DNA of 8,146 nt from Iamia sp052038315 (GTDB lineage: Bacteria; Actinomycetota; Acidimicrobiia; Acidimicrobiales; Iamiaceae). The translations under genes were made by a program, and so were the position numbers. The notes under the pieces were generated by a model. The model was not told the DNA's origin, did no database searches, and was given only the letters and a program-made list of their open reading frames with translations. The DNA lies in assembly GCA_052038315.1 (NCBI GenBank), contig JBQGCF010000226.1:1-8146 (forward strand), in the 5' to 3' direction. Of this stretch, positions 1 through 6,943 are shown piece by piece (the stretch's first letter is position 1; each line of letters starts with the position of its first letter).

Positions 1-32
1 CCGAGTCACAGCGGGTCGCGGCGCCGTCGGCC

Positions 33-446
33 ATGCTCCCGGTCGGGAGCCCCGCTCGTAGTGACCTGCTGGCCGTCGCCGCCGGGGCCAACCGCCTGGC
101 CTCCGGCGCCGCCTTCCTGCTCGACCCGGAGCGCGCCAACGTGCTGTGGGCGAACGAGGAGACGACCGACCCGACGGCGTCGCTCCTCCTCCGCTCGATG
201 GGCTACCGGGACGCCCTGGTCGGCGGGATGCTGCTGCGCTCGGGCTGGCGGGGCGACGCCACCGTGCCGGGCTGGTTCCTGGCCTCGGCCGGCGCCGACC
301 TGGCCGACCTGGTCGGCGGGCTGGCCAACCACGACCGCCTGTCGGAGCGGTCCCGGACCGTCGGCATCTACGGCGCCGTCGCCGGGGTCACCATCGGCGC
401 CCTGGGCGCTGCTCGCGCTGCGAGGCGGCATCACCCCAACGGGTAG
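33..446 (+). CDS. Small putative membrane protein, function unknown
   Basis: A 137-residue protein rich in Ala, Gly and Leu. I do not recognise a named family with certainty. The pattern resembles small actinobacterial four-helix membrane proteins carrying a 'G-x-RDA-x-x-GG' motif, here GYRDALVGG at residues 57-65. Hydrophobic stretches lie at about residues 12-30, 60-68, 78-97 and 110-127, and a basic tail (RAARRHH) ends the protein. The segments are short and interrupted by charged residues (D89, D92), so membrane insertion is plausible but not certain. The frame is open from base 3 with no stop before the ATG at 33, and no clear Shine-Dalgarno precedes that ATG, so the gene may begin upstream of the window. 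GC-rich codon use matches the neighbours. The TAG stop lies 57 bases before the protease ATG, so co-transcription is possible. Function is not assigned. Confidence 0.55.
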   Translation: MLPVGSPARSDLLAVAAGANRLASGAAFLLDPERANVLWANEETTDPTASLLLRSMGYRDALVGGMLLRSGWRGDATVPGWFLASAGADLADLVGGLANHDRLSERSRTVGIYGAVAGVTIGALGAARAARRHHPNG

Positions 447-459
447 CGTGCCGGCGGGC

Positions 460-487
460 GGTGCAGGTGCGCCGATCCCGTGCACCT
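460..487 (+). other. Weak hairpin in the gap before the protease gene
   Basis: GGTGCA at 460-465 is complementary to TGCACC at 481-486. As an alternative, AGGTGC at 465-470 pairs with GCACCT at 482-487, extendable by a G-T and a C-G pair to leave a 7-base loop. The structure sits between the stop of the upstream gene and the ribosome binding site of the protease, and contains the alternative GTG start at 480. There is no T-tract. It is short and may be chance in such GC-rich DNA. I see no recognisable sigma-70 promoter in 447-503. Confidence 0.2.
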
Positions 488-488
488 C

Positions 489-493
489 GGGGG
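489..493 (+). promoter_or_regulatory. Ribosome binding site deciding the protease start
   Basis: A run of five G (in CTCGGGGGTC) lies 10 bases before the ATG at 504. This start puts the basic n-region MLRSRRR directly before the hydrophobic core, as expected of a signal peptide. The in-frame GTG at 480 also has a possible AGGTG 10 bases upstream and would add eight residues (MHLGGHEA). I prefer 504 but cannot exclude 480. Confidence 0.45.
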
Positions 494-503
494 TCACGAA
501 GCC

Positions 504-3500
504 ATGCTCAGGTCTCGTCGTCGGGTCGTCGCGGTCGTGGCCGCCGCCACCCTCATCGCCCTCGCCGGCGCTCCGGCCCAGGCGCAACCGGCGCCGCCGG
601 GCACCGACCCGGTCGCCCCCTCGCCCGACGAGCTGGAGCCGGGACCCGACCAGCCGACCGCCGACGGCGACGTGATCACCGCCGCCAAGGGCACCAGCAG
701 CACGCTGGCCGAGACCGATCCCGAGCTGCTGGCGCGGAGCGACGGCCAGGTCGTCGACGTCATGATCAAGCTCGACTACGACGCCATCGCCGTCTACGCC
801 GGCGGGCGCGACGGGTTGGCCCCGACCAGCCCGTCCGTCACCGGCGACCCCCTGACCCGCGCCGATGTCACCACCGGCGCCTACGCCCGCCAGGTGGCCC
901 GCGACGAGGCCGACATCGTCGCCGACATCGAGGCCGCCGTGCCCGGCGCCGAGATCGGCCAGAGCCTGCGGATCGTCTACGGCGGCGTGGCCGCCCGCAT
1001 CCCGGCCCGGGCCGTCGAGGCCGTGCTGGCCGTCGACGGTGTGGTCGCCGTCCAGGAGGACGGCCTCAACCAGCTGCTGACCGACTCGACCCCGTCGTTC
1101 ATCGGTGCCGAGGCCCTGTGGTCGCAGGTCGGTGGGCAGGCCGACGCCGGGGCCGGCGTGATCTTCGGCAGCCTCGACAGCGGCGTGTGGCCCGAGCACC
1201 CCTCGCTGGCCGACACCGGCACCCTGGCCGCACCCCCGGCCAAGGCCGACGCCACGCCCCGCGCCTGCGAGTTCGGCGACAACCCGGTGACCCCGGCCAC
1301 CGACGTGTTCGCCTGCAACGACAAGCTCATCGGTGGCCAGGCGTTCATGGACACCTACGACGACCTGGTCGGCGACGACATCTACGTCGGCTCGGCCCGG
1401 GACAGCAACGGCCACGGCACCCACACCGCCACCACCGCCGCCGGCAACCCCGTGGCCAGCGCCCCGGTCTTCGGCATCGAGCGGGGCCCGATCAGCGGCA
1501 TCGCGCCCGGCGCATGGGTGTCGGCCTACAAGGTGTGCGGGCCGAACGGCTGCTACGAGTCCGACTCGTCGGCGGCGGTGGCCCAGGCGATCCTCGACGG
1601 CGTCGACGTCATCAACTACTCGATCAGCGGCGGCGCCAACCCGGCCACCGACCCGGTCGAGCTGGCCTTCCTCGACGCCTACGCGGCCGGCGTGTTCGTG
1701 TCCGCCTCGGCCGGCAACAACGGCCCCGGCGCCAGCACCGTCGACCACCGCGGACCGTGGACCACCACCGTGGCCGCCACCAGCCCGAACCGCGACTTCA
1801 AGGCCCAGCTGAGCCTCCTCAACACCGGCGCCACCAGCTTCCCCGGCCTGTCGCTCACCGGCGGAGTCGACGCCAAGGCGCTCGTCCTGGCCTCGGCCCC
1901 GCCCTACGCCAACGCCCAGTGCACGACCCCGGCGCCCCCGGGCCTGTTCACCAACAAGATCGTGGCCTGCGAGCGCGGCCCGGGCCGGGTGACCAAGGGC
2001 TTCAACGTGAAGCAGGGCGGCGCCGCCGGGATGATCCTGTACAACTCGACGCCCCTGGCGGTGAGCGCCGAGAACCACTGGCTGCCCACCATCCACATCG
2101 CCGACGGCCCGGGCTTCCTCGCCTGGGTGGCGGTCAACCCCGGCTCGGCGGCCACCTGGGCCGCGGGCGCGGCCACCCCGGCCACGGGCGACGTGATGGC
2201 GCCCTTCTCCTCCCGCGGCCCGGGCGGCCTGGTGATCAAGCCCGACGTGGGCGCCCCCGGCCAGCAGGTCCTGGCCGGGACCACGCCCACCCCGGAGAGC
2301 CCCAACGAGGGCCCGCCCGGCGAGTACTACCGCGGCCTCGACGGCACCTCGATGGCCGCCCCCCACGTGGCCGGCGCGGCCATCCTGCTGCGCGACGCCC
2401 ACCCCGACTGGTCACCCGGCGAGATCCGCTCGGCCCTGGCCGGCACCGCCGTCCCGGTGACCGACGGGGGCAGCCCGGCCGACGTCTTCGACACCGGCTC
2501 GGGCCGCATCCAGGTCGACGCCGCCGCCGCGCCCGGCCTGGTGCTCGACGAGACGGCCGAGCGCTACGCCGCCCTCGGCACCGACCCGGCCAACGCCGTC
2601 CACCTCAACCTGGCCCAGGTCAACGCCGCCTCGGTCCCCGGCCGGCTGCGGACCACCCGCACCGTGACCAACCCGGGGGCCGGCGCCACCTACACGGTCG
2701 CCACCACCATCGGCGCCGGCAGCACCATCACGGTGACGCCGTCGAGCTTCACCCTCGGCACCGGCGAGTCGCAGGTGCTCGACGTCGTCATCGACACCAC
2801 CGCCCCGGTCGACAGCCAGCAGCAGGGCTCGATCACCCTCTCGGCCGGCGGCCGCAACGCCACCCACCTGCCCGTCGCCTTCGTCCCGAAGCCGAGCGAG
2901 GTCGCCCTCACCGGGCTGGGCTGCACGCCCGACCCCGTCGCCGTGCCCCAGACCTCGACCTGCTCCTACGAGGTGGCCAACGAGGGAGCCATCGACGGCC
3001 AGGTCGACCTCCGGGCGCGCGGTGACGCCTCGGCCACCGTGACCGGGGCCAACCTGGGCGCCACCACCAGCGGCGGCGTGGCCGCGGCGGACGACGTGGC
3101 CCTGGACGGCTCCTCGGCCGGTGTCCCGAACACCGCCCCCGGCGCGCTGTTCGGCTACATCCCCCTCGACACCGTCGGCATCATGCCGACACCCATCGGC
3201 GACGAGCAGTCCCTCAACTACACCGTCCCGGCCTTCCTCTACGGCGGACGCACCTACACCCGCATCGGGGTGGTCTCCGACGGCTACCTCGTCGTGGGCG
3301 GCACCGACGGCAGCGCCGACGTCACCTTCACCCCCGCCCTCGGCAACCCGGCCCGGCCCAACAACGTCCTGGCGCCGTACTGGACCGACCTCGACGGCAC
3401 CGGCACCCCCGGGATCTACGTCAGCACGCTCACCGACGGCATCGAGAGCTGGATCGTGGTCGAGTGGCGGGTGGACCTGTACGGCACCAGCAGCCGGAAG

Positions 3501-6428
3501 GTGTTCCAGACCTGGATCGGGCTCAACGGCAGCGAGGACATCTCCTTCGCCTACGACGGCGCGCCCGTGTACCCGGGTGACGCCTACGGCGTCGGCGTGG
3601 GGGCCGAGAACCCCGATGGCGCCGGCACCACCACCGTGACCGCCGGGACCGCTCCCGCCGGCGACATGCGGGTGACCTCCGCGGCGGTCACGCCCGGCGC
3701 CACCGTGCAGTGGGACGTCACCGTCCAGGGCACGGCCGAGGGCACCGCCACCATCGAGGCCGAGGCCACCTCCGACGCCCACCCGGGCACCGTCGTGGCC
3801 ACCAACACCCTCGAGGTCGACCCCGAGCCCCTGCCGGTCGTCTCCGACGACCCCGACGACCTCACCGTCGATGCCCTGGAGACGGCCACCTTCACCGCGG
3901 CTGCCTCCTCCGGCACCCCAGCCCGCTGGGAGACGCTCCCCGACGGCGGCTCCACGTGGGCCACCGTCCCCGGCGCCACCTCCACCACCCTCTCGTTCAC
4001 GGCCCATGGCGACGACGACGGCTCGCAGTACCGGGCCGTCTTCGCCAACACCAGCGGTGCCGAGGACACGTCCGAGCCGGCCACGTTGACCGTCGAACAG
4101 CTGGAGTCGACCACCGACGTCTCGGTCTCGCCGGCCACCCCGGTCCGGGGCCAGGACGTGACCTTCACCGCCGACGTGGGCCCCTCGACGGCCACCGGCA
4201 CCGTCCAGTTCGAGCTCGACGGCAACCCCGTCGGCGGCCCGGTCGCCGTCACCGGCGGCCAGGCGGTGAGCAGCGCGGTGCCCGACATCGCCGCCGGCTC
4301 GCACACCGTCGAGGCCGTCTACTCGGGCGACGGCGACCACCTCGGCTCCGACGACGACGACACCTTCTCGGTGACCCGCAACGCCTCGACCACCGTCGTC
4401 GTGGACGTCGACCCCGACACGATCGTCGTCGGCGACGACGTGGTGGTCGACGTCGACGTCACCCCGGCCCCGCAGGGCGGCACCGTCCAGCTCTCGGTCG
4501 ACGGCACCGACACCGGCGCGCCGATCACCGTCGACGCCACCACCGGCGAAGGCTCCACCACGCTGTCCGGCATCGGCGTGGGCGACCACACGATCGTCGC
4601 CACCTTCTCCGGCGACGACGACCTGGACGACTCGGTGTCGACCGCCTTCCCGATCACCGTGGCCAAGCGGACCAGCACCACGACGATCGCCGCCGACCCG
4701 GCCAACCCGGTGCGAGGCCAGGACATCACCCTCACCGCCGAGGTGGGGCCGAGCGGGGCCACCGGCACCGTCCAGTTCTCGATCGACGGCAGCGACGTCG
4801 GCGCCCCGGCGACGGTGAGCGCGGGCGAGGCCAGCCTCGTCGTGCCCGACCTGGCCGCCGGCGACCACACCGTCGAAGCGGTCTACTCCGGTGACGGCGA
4901 GCACCTCGGCTCGGACGACGAGATCGACCTCACCGTCCTCAGGAACGCGTCGACCACCGTCGTCGTGGACGTCGACCCCGACACGATCGTCGTCGGTGAC
5001 GACGTGGTGGTCGACGTCGATGTCACCCCGGCCCCGCAGGGCGGCACCGTCCAGCTCTCGGTCGACGGCACCGACACCGGTGCGCCCATCACCGTCTCGT
5101 CGAGCACCGGCGAGGGCACGGCGACGCTGCCGGGCATCGGCGTGGGCGACCACACGATCGTCGCCACCTTCTCCGGCGACGACGACCTCGACGACTCGGT
5201 GTCGACCGCCTTCCCGATCACCGTGACCAAGCGGACCAGCACCACGACGATCGCCGCCGACCCGGCCGATCCCGTCCGGGGCCAGGACGTGACCCTGACG
5301 GCCACGGTGACGCCGGCCTCGGCCACCGGCACCGTGCAATTCGTCCTCGACGGGTCGGCCTACGGCGCCCCGGCCGCCGTCAGCGGCGGCGAGGCCAGCA
5401 TCGTCGTCGCCGACCTGGCCGCCGGCGACCACGCCATCGGCGCCGCCTACTCCGGCGACGGCGAGCACCAGGGCTCCGACGTGGGCGGCACCGTCACCGT
5501 CACCCGCAACGCCTCGACCACGACGATCGTCGAGATCACGGCCGGCATCGTCGGCGAGGACACCCCCGTCGACGCCACCATCACCGTCGTGCCCGCCCCC
5601 ACCGGCGGCACGGTCCAGCTGAGCGTCGACGGCACGCCGTACGGCGCCCCGCTCGCCCTCGACGCCGGCGGCTCGGTCGAGACGACGATCACCGGCCTGG
5701 CCCCGGGCAGCCGCACGATCGTCGCCCGGTTCAGCGGGGACGACGACCTCGACCCGTCCGAGGACGAGGTCGCCCTCACCGTCTACGAGGCCGACGAGGC
5801 CTTCGTCCGCCGGGCCTACCAGGTCGTGCTGGGCCGCAACGGCGACGAGGGCGGCATCGCCTACTGGGTCGACCGGATCGGCGGCGGGATGGAGCGGACG
5901 GCGCTGATCGACCGCTTCACGTCCTCGCTCGAGGGCCGGGGCCGGACCGTCAACCGGCTGTACGGGACGGCGCTCGACCGATCGGCCTCGGCCGCCGACC
6001 GCTCCTACTGGGCGGGCCGCCTGGCCGCCGGGCTGACCCCCGAGGACCTGCTCGCCACCCTGTTGGCCAGCGACGAGGGCGTCGACAACGCCGGGGGCAC
6101 GGCCGAGGGCTTCGCCGAGAAGCTGTACGACGCCTACCTCGTGCGGACGCCCGGCCAGGGCGAGCTCGACTACTGGACCGCCCGGGCCTGGGCCACGACG
6201 ACGCAGCTCGACGTGATGAAGCTGGCCAAGCAGTTCGGCCGGATGCCCGAGGTCACGACGGTGGCCCTGGGCGAGGCCGCCCGCCTCGTGTGCGGCACCA
6301 CCACCATCCCGCCGGGCGTGGCCGAGCAGCTCCGCAGCCGCTGGATCGCCTCCGGTCGCAACCCCCTCGTCCTCGCCGGCGACACCCTCGCCCTCCTCTG
6401 CCCCAGCAGCAGCGCCCCGCCCGTCTGA
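504..6428 (+). CDS. Giant secreted S8 subtilase with PA insert, Ig-like repeats and DUF4214 tail
   Basis: Exported serine endopeptidase of about 1974 residues, cucumisin-like (S8) with a long C-terminal extension. Order seen: signal peptide 1-28 (MLRSRRR, hydrophobic core, APAQAQ cleavage region); Pro/Asp-rich linker; I9-type propeptide about 83-190; catalytic domain with Asp225 (LDSGVWPEH), His304 (NGHGTHTA), oxyanion Asn405 (SAGNNGPG) and Ser616 (GTSMAAPHVAG). A PA-type insert occupies about 459-554, between Asn405 and Ser616. An Fn3-like domain follows at about 715-796, then a beta-rich region at 797-1110 with no family I can name, an Ig-like domain at about 1111-1200, six Big_3-type Ig repeats at 1202-1762, and DUF4214-type units from 1764 to about 1923. 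Paired Cys (CGPNGC and others) suit an extracytoplasmic enzyme. All catalytic residues are present, so it should be active after propeptide removal. No LPXTG motif or C-terminal membrane anchor is seen. Substrate is unknown; nutrient scavenging or surface-protein processing are both possible. Confidence 0.93.
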   Translation: MLRSRRRVVAVVAAATLIALAGAPAQAQPAPPGTDPVAPSPDELEPGPDQPTADGDVITAAKGTSSTLAETDPELLARSDGQVVDVMIKLDYDAIAVYAGGRDGLAPTSPSVTGDPLTRADVTTGAYARQVARDEADIVADIEAAVPGAEIGQSLRIVYGGVAARIPARAVEAVLAVDGVVAVQEDGLNQLLTDSTPSFIGAEALWSQVGGQADAGAGVIFGSLDSGVWPEHPSLADTGTLAAPPAKADATPRACEFGDNPVTPATDVFACNDKLIGGQAFMDTYDDLVGDDIYVGSARDSNGHGTHTATTAAGNPVASAPVFGIERGPISGIAPGAWVSAYKVCGPNGCYESDSSAAVAQAILDGVDVINYSISGGANPATDPVELAFLDAYAAGVFVSASAGNNGPGASTVDHRGPWTTTVAATSPNRDFKAQLSLLNTGATSFPGLSLTGGVDAKALVLASAPPYANAQCTTPAPPGLFTNKIVACERGPGRVTKGFNVKQGGAAGMILYNSTPLAVSAENHWLPTIHIADGPGFLAWVAVNPGSAATWAAGAATPATGDVMAPFSSRGPGGLVIKPDVGAPGQQVLAGTTPTPESPNEGPPGEYYRGLDGTSMAAPHVAGAAILLRDAHPDWSPGEIRSALAGTAVPVTDGGSPADVFDTGSGRIQVDAAAAPGLVLDETAERYAALGTDPANAVHLNLAQVNAASVPGRLRTTRTVTNPGAGATYTVATTIGAGSTITVTPSSFTLGTGESQVLDVVIDTTAPVDSQQQGSITLSAGGRNATHLPVAFVPKPSEVALTGLGCTPDPVAVPQTSTCSYEVANEGAIDGQVDLRARGDASATVTGANLGATTSGGVAAADDVALDGSSAGVPNTAPGALFGYIPLDTVGIMPTPIGDEQSLNYTVPAFLYGGRTYTRIGVVSDGYLVVGGTDGSADVTFTPALGNPARPNNVLAPYWTDLDGTGTPGIYVSTLTDGIESWIVVEWRVDLYGTSSRKVFQTWIGLNGSEDISFAYDGAPVYPGDAYGVGVGAENPDGAGTTTVTAGTAPAGDMRVTSAAVTPGATVQWDVTVQGTAEGTATIEAEATSDAHPGTVVATNTLEVDPEPLPVVSDDPDDLTVDALETATFTAAASSGTPARWETLPDGGSTWATVPGATSTTLSFTAHGDDDGSQYRAVFANTSGAEDTSEPATLTVEQLESTTDVSVSPATPVRGQDVTFTADVGPSTATGTVQFELDGNPVGGPVAVTGGQAVSSAVPDIAAGSHTVEAVYSGDGDHLGSDDDDTFSVTRNASTTVVVDVDPDTIVVGDDVVVDVDVTPAPQGGTVQLSVDGTDTGAPITVDATTGEGSTTLSGIGVGDHTIVATFSGDDDLDDSVSTAFPITVAKRTSTTTIAADPANPVRGQDITLTAEVGPSGATGTVQFSIDGSDVGAPATVSAGEASLVVPDLAAGDHTVEAVYSGDGEHLGSDDEIDLTVLRNASTTVVVDVDPDTIVVGDDVVVDVDVTPAPQGGTVQLSVDGTDTGAPITVSSSTGEGTATLPGIGVGDHTIVATFSGDDDLDDSVSTAFPITVTKRTSTTTIAADPADPVRGQDVTLTATVTPASATGTVQFVLDGSAYGAPAAVSGGEASIVVADLAAGDHAIGAAYSGDGEHQGSDVGGTVTVTRNASTTTIVEITAGIVGEDTPVDATITVVPAPTGGTVQLSVDGTPYGAPLALDAGGSVETTITGLAPGSRTIVARFSGDDDLDPSEDEVALTVYEADEAFVRRAYQVVLGRNGDEGGIAYWVDRIGGGMERTALIDRFTSSLEGRGRTVNRLYGTALDRSASAADRSYWAGRLAAGLTPEDLLATLLASDEGVDNAGGTAEGFAEKLYDAYLVRTPGQGELDYWTARAWATTTQLDVMKLAKQFGRMPEVTTVALGEAARLVCGTTTIPPGVAEQLRSRWIASGRNPLVLAGDTLALLCPSSSAPPV
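4107..5789 (+). repeat. Six tandem Ig-like (Big_3-type) repeats, A-B-A-B-A-B
   Basis: Six in-frame modules of about 91-96 residues lie at 4107-4379 (A1), 4380-4667 (B1), 4668-4943 (A2), 4944-5231 (B2), 5232-5507 (A3) and 5508-5789 (B3). A modules share P-x-x-PVRGQD, ATGTVQF and YSGDGEH/DH. B modules share NASTT, GGTVQLSVDGT and FSGDDDLD. These match bacterial Ig-like repeats of surface proteins, whose usual roles are spacing a catalytic head from the cell or binding ligands. A and B differ systematically, so the unit of duplication is the A+B pair: equivalent codons of B1, B2 and B3 (4380, 4944, 5508) and of A2 and A3 (4668, 5232) are exactly 564 bases apart. A1 carries one extra codon. Confidence 0.9.
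4380..5269 (+). repeat. Near-identical 564-bp-spaced direct repeat (B1/A2 start versus B2/A3 start)
   Basis: Bases 4380-4705 and 4944-5269 are nearly identical. Over the B module plus the first codon of the next module I count by eye about 20 differences in 291 bases, roughly half of them clustered in one loop (GTCGACGCCACC versus GTCTCGTCGAGC, followed by a few more). The third B module (5508-5789) is clearly more diverged. This indicates a recent duplication or gene conversion inside the protease gene. Such a repeat can also be collapsed or expanded by short-read assembly, so the copy number deserves caution. Confidence 0.8.
5793..6273 (+). other. DUF4214-type C-terminal repeat region of the protease
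   Basis: Three helical units follow the last Ig repeat. Unit 1, from residue 1767, has AFVRRAYQVVLGR, then IAYWVDRI. Unit 2, from about 1816, has VNRLYGTALDR, then SYWAGRL. Unit 3, from about 1870, has FAEKLYDAYLVR, then LDYWTAR. The 'Y-x-x-x-L-x-R ... YW' pattern is the hallmark of DUF4214, which is common at the C-terminus of large secreted actinobacterial and cyanobacterial proteins. Its biochemical role is not established; attachment to the cell surface is an inference. About 50 residues after it, with a Cys near the end (LLCPSSSAPPV), match nothing I recognise. Confidence 0.75.
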
Positions 6429-6435
6429 GGAACCT

Positions 6436-6471
6436 CGACCGGATCTCGACGAGGATGTCGAGATCCGGTCG
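6436..6471 (+). terminator. Perfect 15-bp inverted repeat after the protease gene
   Basis: CGACCGGATCTCGAC (6436-6450) and GTCGAGATCCGGTCG (6457-6471) are perfect reverse complements around the 6-base loop GAGGAT. The structure begins 8 bases after the protease TGA. No T-tract follows, so it is not a canonical intrinsic terminator, although T-poor hairpins are often annotated as terminators in actinobacteria. Its right arm overlaps the candidate -35 of the next operon, so it could instead or additionally be a protein-binding operator. Confidence 0.6.
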
Positions 6472-6482
6472 GCGGCTCCGTC
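6456..6482 (+). promoter_or_regulatory. Candidate ECF42-type promoter of the DGPF/sigma operon
   Basis: TGTCGA at 6456-6461 is followed by a 17-base spacer and CGTC at 6479-6482. From memory, the motif reported for ECF42 sigma factors in Streptomyces venezuelae is TGTCGA at -35 and CGA/TC at -10, and 16-18 bases is normal ECF spacing. Transcription would begin near 6489 and leave a leader of about 45 bases before the ATG at 6536. This fits autoregulation by the sigma factor encoded second in the operon. TGTCGA alone also occurs inside genes (4636, 5200, 6811), so the support comes from the combination of position, spacing and -10. The leader holds four GGAC tetramers (6501-6521) of no known role. 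Confidence 0.55.
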
Positions 6483-6523
6483 CAGGGGGTGGATCCGGCC
6501 GGACGGGCCGGACGGACGGACAC

Positions 6524-6530
6524 GAGGAGG
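6524..6530 (+). promoter_or_regulatory. Strong Shine-Dalgarno of the DGPF gene
   Basis: GAGGAGG ends 5 bases before the ATG at 6536. It fixes the start of the YCII-family gene and rules out the longer open frame reaching back into the protease gene. Confidence 0.85.
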
Positions 6531-6535
6531 CCACC

Positions 6536-6943
6536 ATGGCCAAGTACCTGCTGCTCAAGCACTACCGGGGTGCCCCGGCGTCGGTGAACGACGTGCCCAT
6601 GGCCCGCTGGACGCCGGAGGAGGTCGACGCCCACATCCGGTACATGGGCGACTTCGCCGACCGGCTCCGGGCCACCGGCGAGTTCGTCGACGAGCTGGCC
6701 CTGGCCGAGGCCGGGGTGTGGGTCCGCTCCGACGGCGAGGGCCGGGCGCCGGTGACCGACGGCCCCTTCGCCGAGACCAAGGACCTGATCGCCGGCTGGA
6801 TGATCATCGATGTCGACAGCCAGGAGCGGGCCCTCGAGCTGGCCGCCGAGCTGTCGGCCGCGCCGGGCGCCGGCGGCGAGCCGATCCACGAGTGGCTCGA
6901 GCTCCGGCCCTGCTACGGCCAGCCCCTGACGATCACCGAGTGA
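6536..6943 (+). CDS. YCII-family (DGPF) protein linked to an ECF42 sigma factor
   Basis: A cytoplasmic alpha/beta protein of 135 residues, the usual size for a single-domain YCII-related protein of the DGPF type. The strand MAKYLLLKHYRG opens the domain, His9 being a commonly conserved position. The signature VTDGPFAETKDLIAGWMIID lies at about residues 77-96, and a C-terminal IHEWLELRPCY closes the fold. YCII proteins adopt a ferredoxin-like fold and a conserved His/Asp pair has led to proposals of enzymatic activity, but the reaction of DGPF proteins is unknown. DGPF genes are characteristic neighbours and targets of ECF42 sigma factors. Here the TGA stop overlaps the GTG start of the sigma gene (GTGA, 6940-6943), implying translational coupling. 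The gene has a strong Shine-Dalgarno and a candidate ECF42 promoter, so it is probably the first gene of an autoregulated two-gene operon. Confidence 0.93.
   Translation: MAKYLLLKHYRGAPASVNDVPMARWTPEEVDAHIRYMGDFADRLRATGEFVDELALAEAGVWVRSDGEGRAPVTDGPFAETKDLIAGWMIIDVDSQERALELAAELSAAPGAGGEPIHEWLELRPCYGQPLTITE

Noticed and set aside
480..503. Upstream GTG start for the protease
   Set aside because: It adds eight residues before a well-formed signal peptide; the ATG at 504 has the better n-region and an acceptable Shine-Dalgarno. Not fully excluded.
146..3025. A 959-codon + strand open frame, with similar ones at 1333-1812 and 3710-4894
   Set aside because: They are out-of-frame shadows of the protease gene, giving Arg/Pro-rich or Thr/Pro/Ser-rich low-complexity sequence. 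The protease frame has a complete catalytic set and coherent domains.
4636..4641. Further TGTCGA hexamers at 4636, 5200 and 6811
   Set aside because: They lie inside coding sequence. At 4636 and 6811 I checked for a CG(A/T)C element 17 bases downstream and found none; 5200 is the repeat copy of 4636. They are chance or repeat-driven copies of the -35-like hexamer.
2412..5468. A 1018-codon open frame on the minus strand, and a 798-codon one at 6-2402
   Set aside because: Both are antisense to the protease gene (the second also to the first gene). Their products are low-complexity Gly/Arg/Val/Asp/His-rich with no domain, and such frames stay open because GC-ending codons rarely make stops on the opposite strand.
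4380..5510. Regular direct repeats that might suggest a CRISPR array or mobile element
   Set aside because: The repeats are long, in frame and encode Ig-like domains inside one gene; there are no short repeat-spacer units, terminal inverted repeats or transposase.
6270..6428. A sortase signal or membrane anchor at the protease C-terminus
   Set aside because: No LPXTG-like motif, hydrophobic helix or basic tail is present; the protein ends in LLCPSSSAPPV.
6290..6535. N-terminal extension of the YCII protein, and of the sigma factor from 6718 to 6939
   Set aside because: These stretches overlap upstream genes and encode Arg/Pro-rich non-family sequence. The family domains begin at 6536 and 6940, with a strong Shine-Dalgarno or a GTGA overlap.
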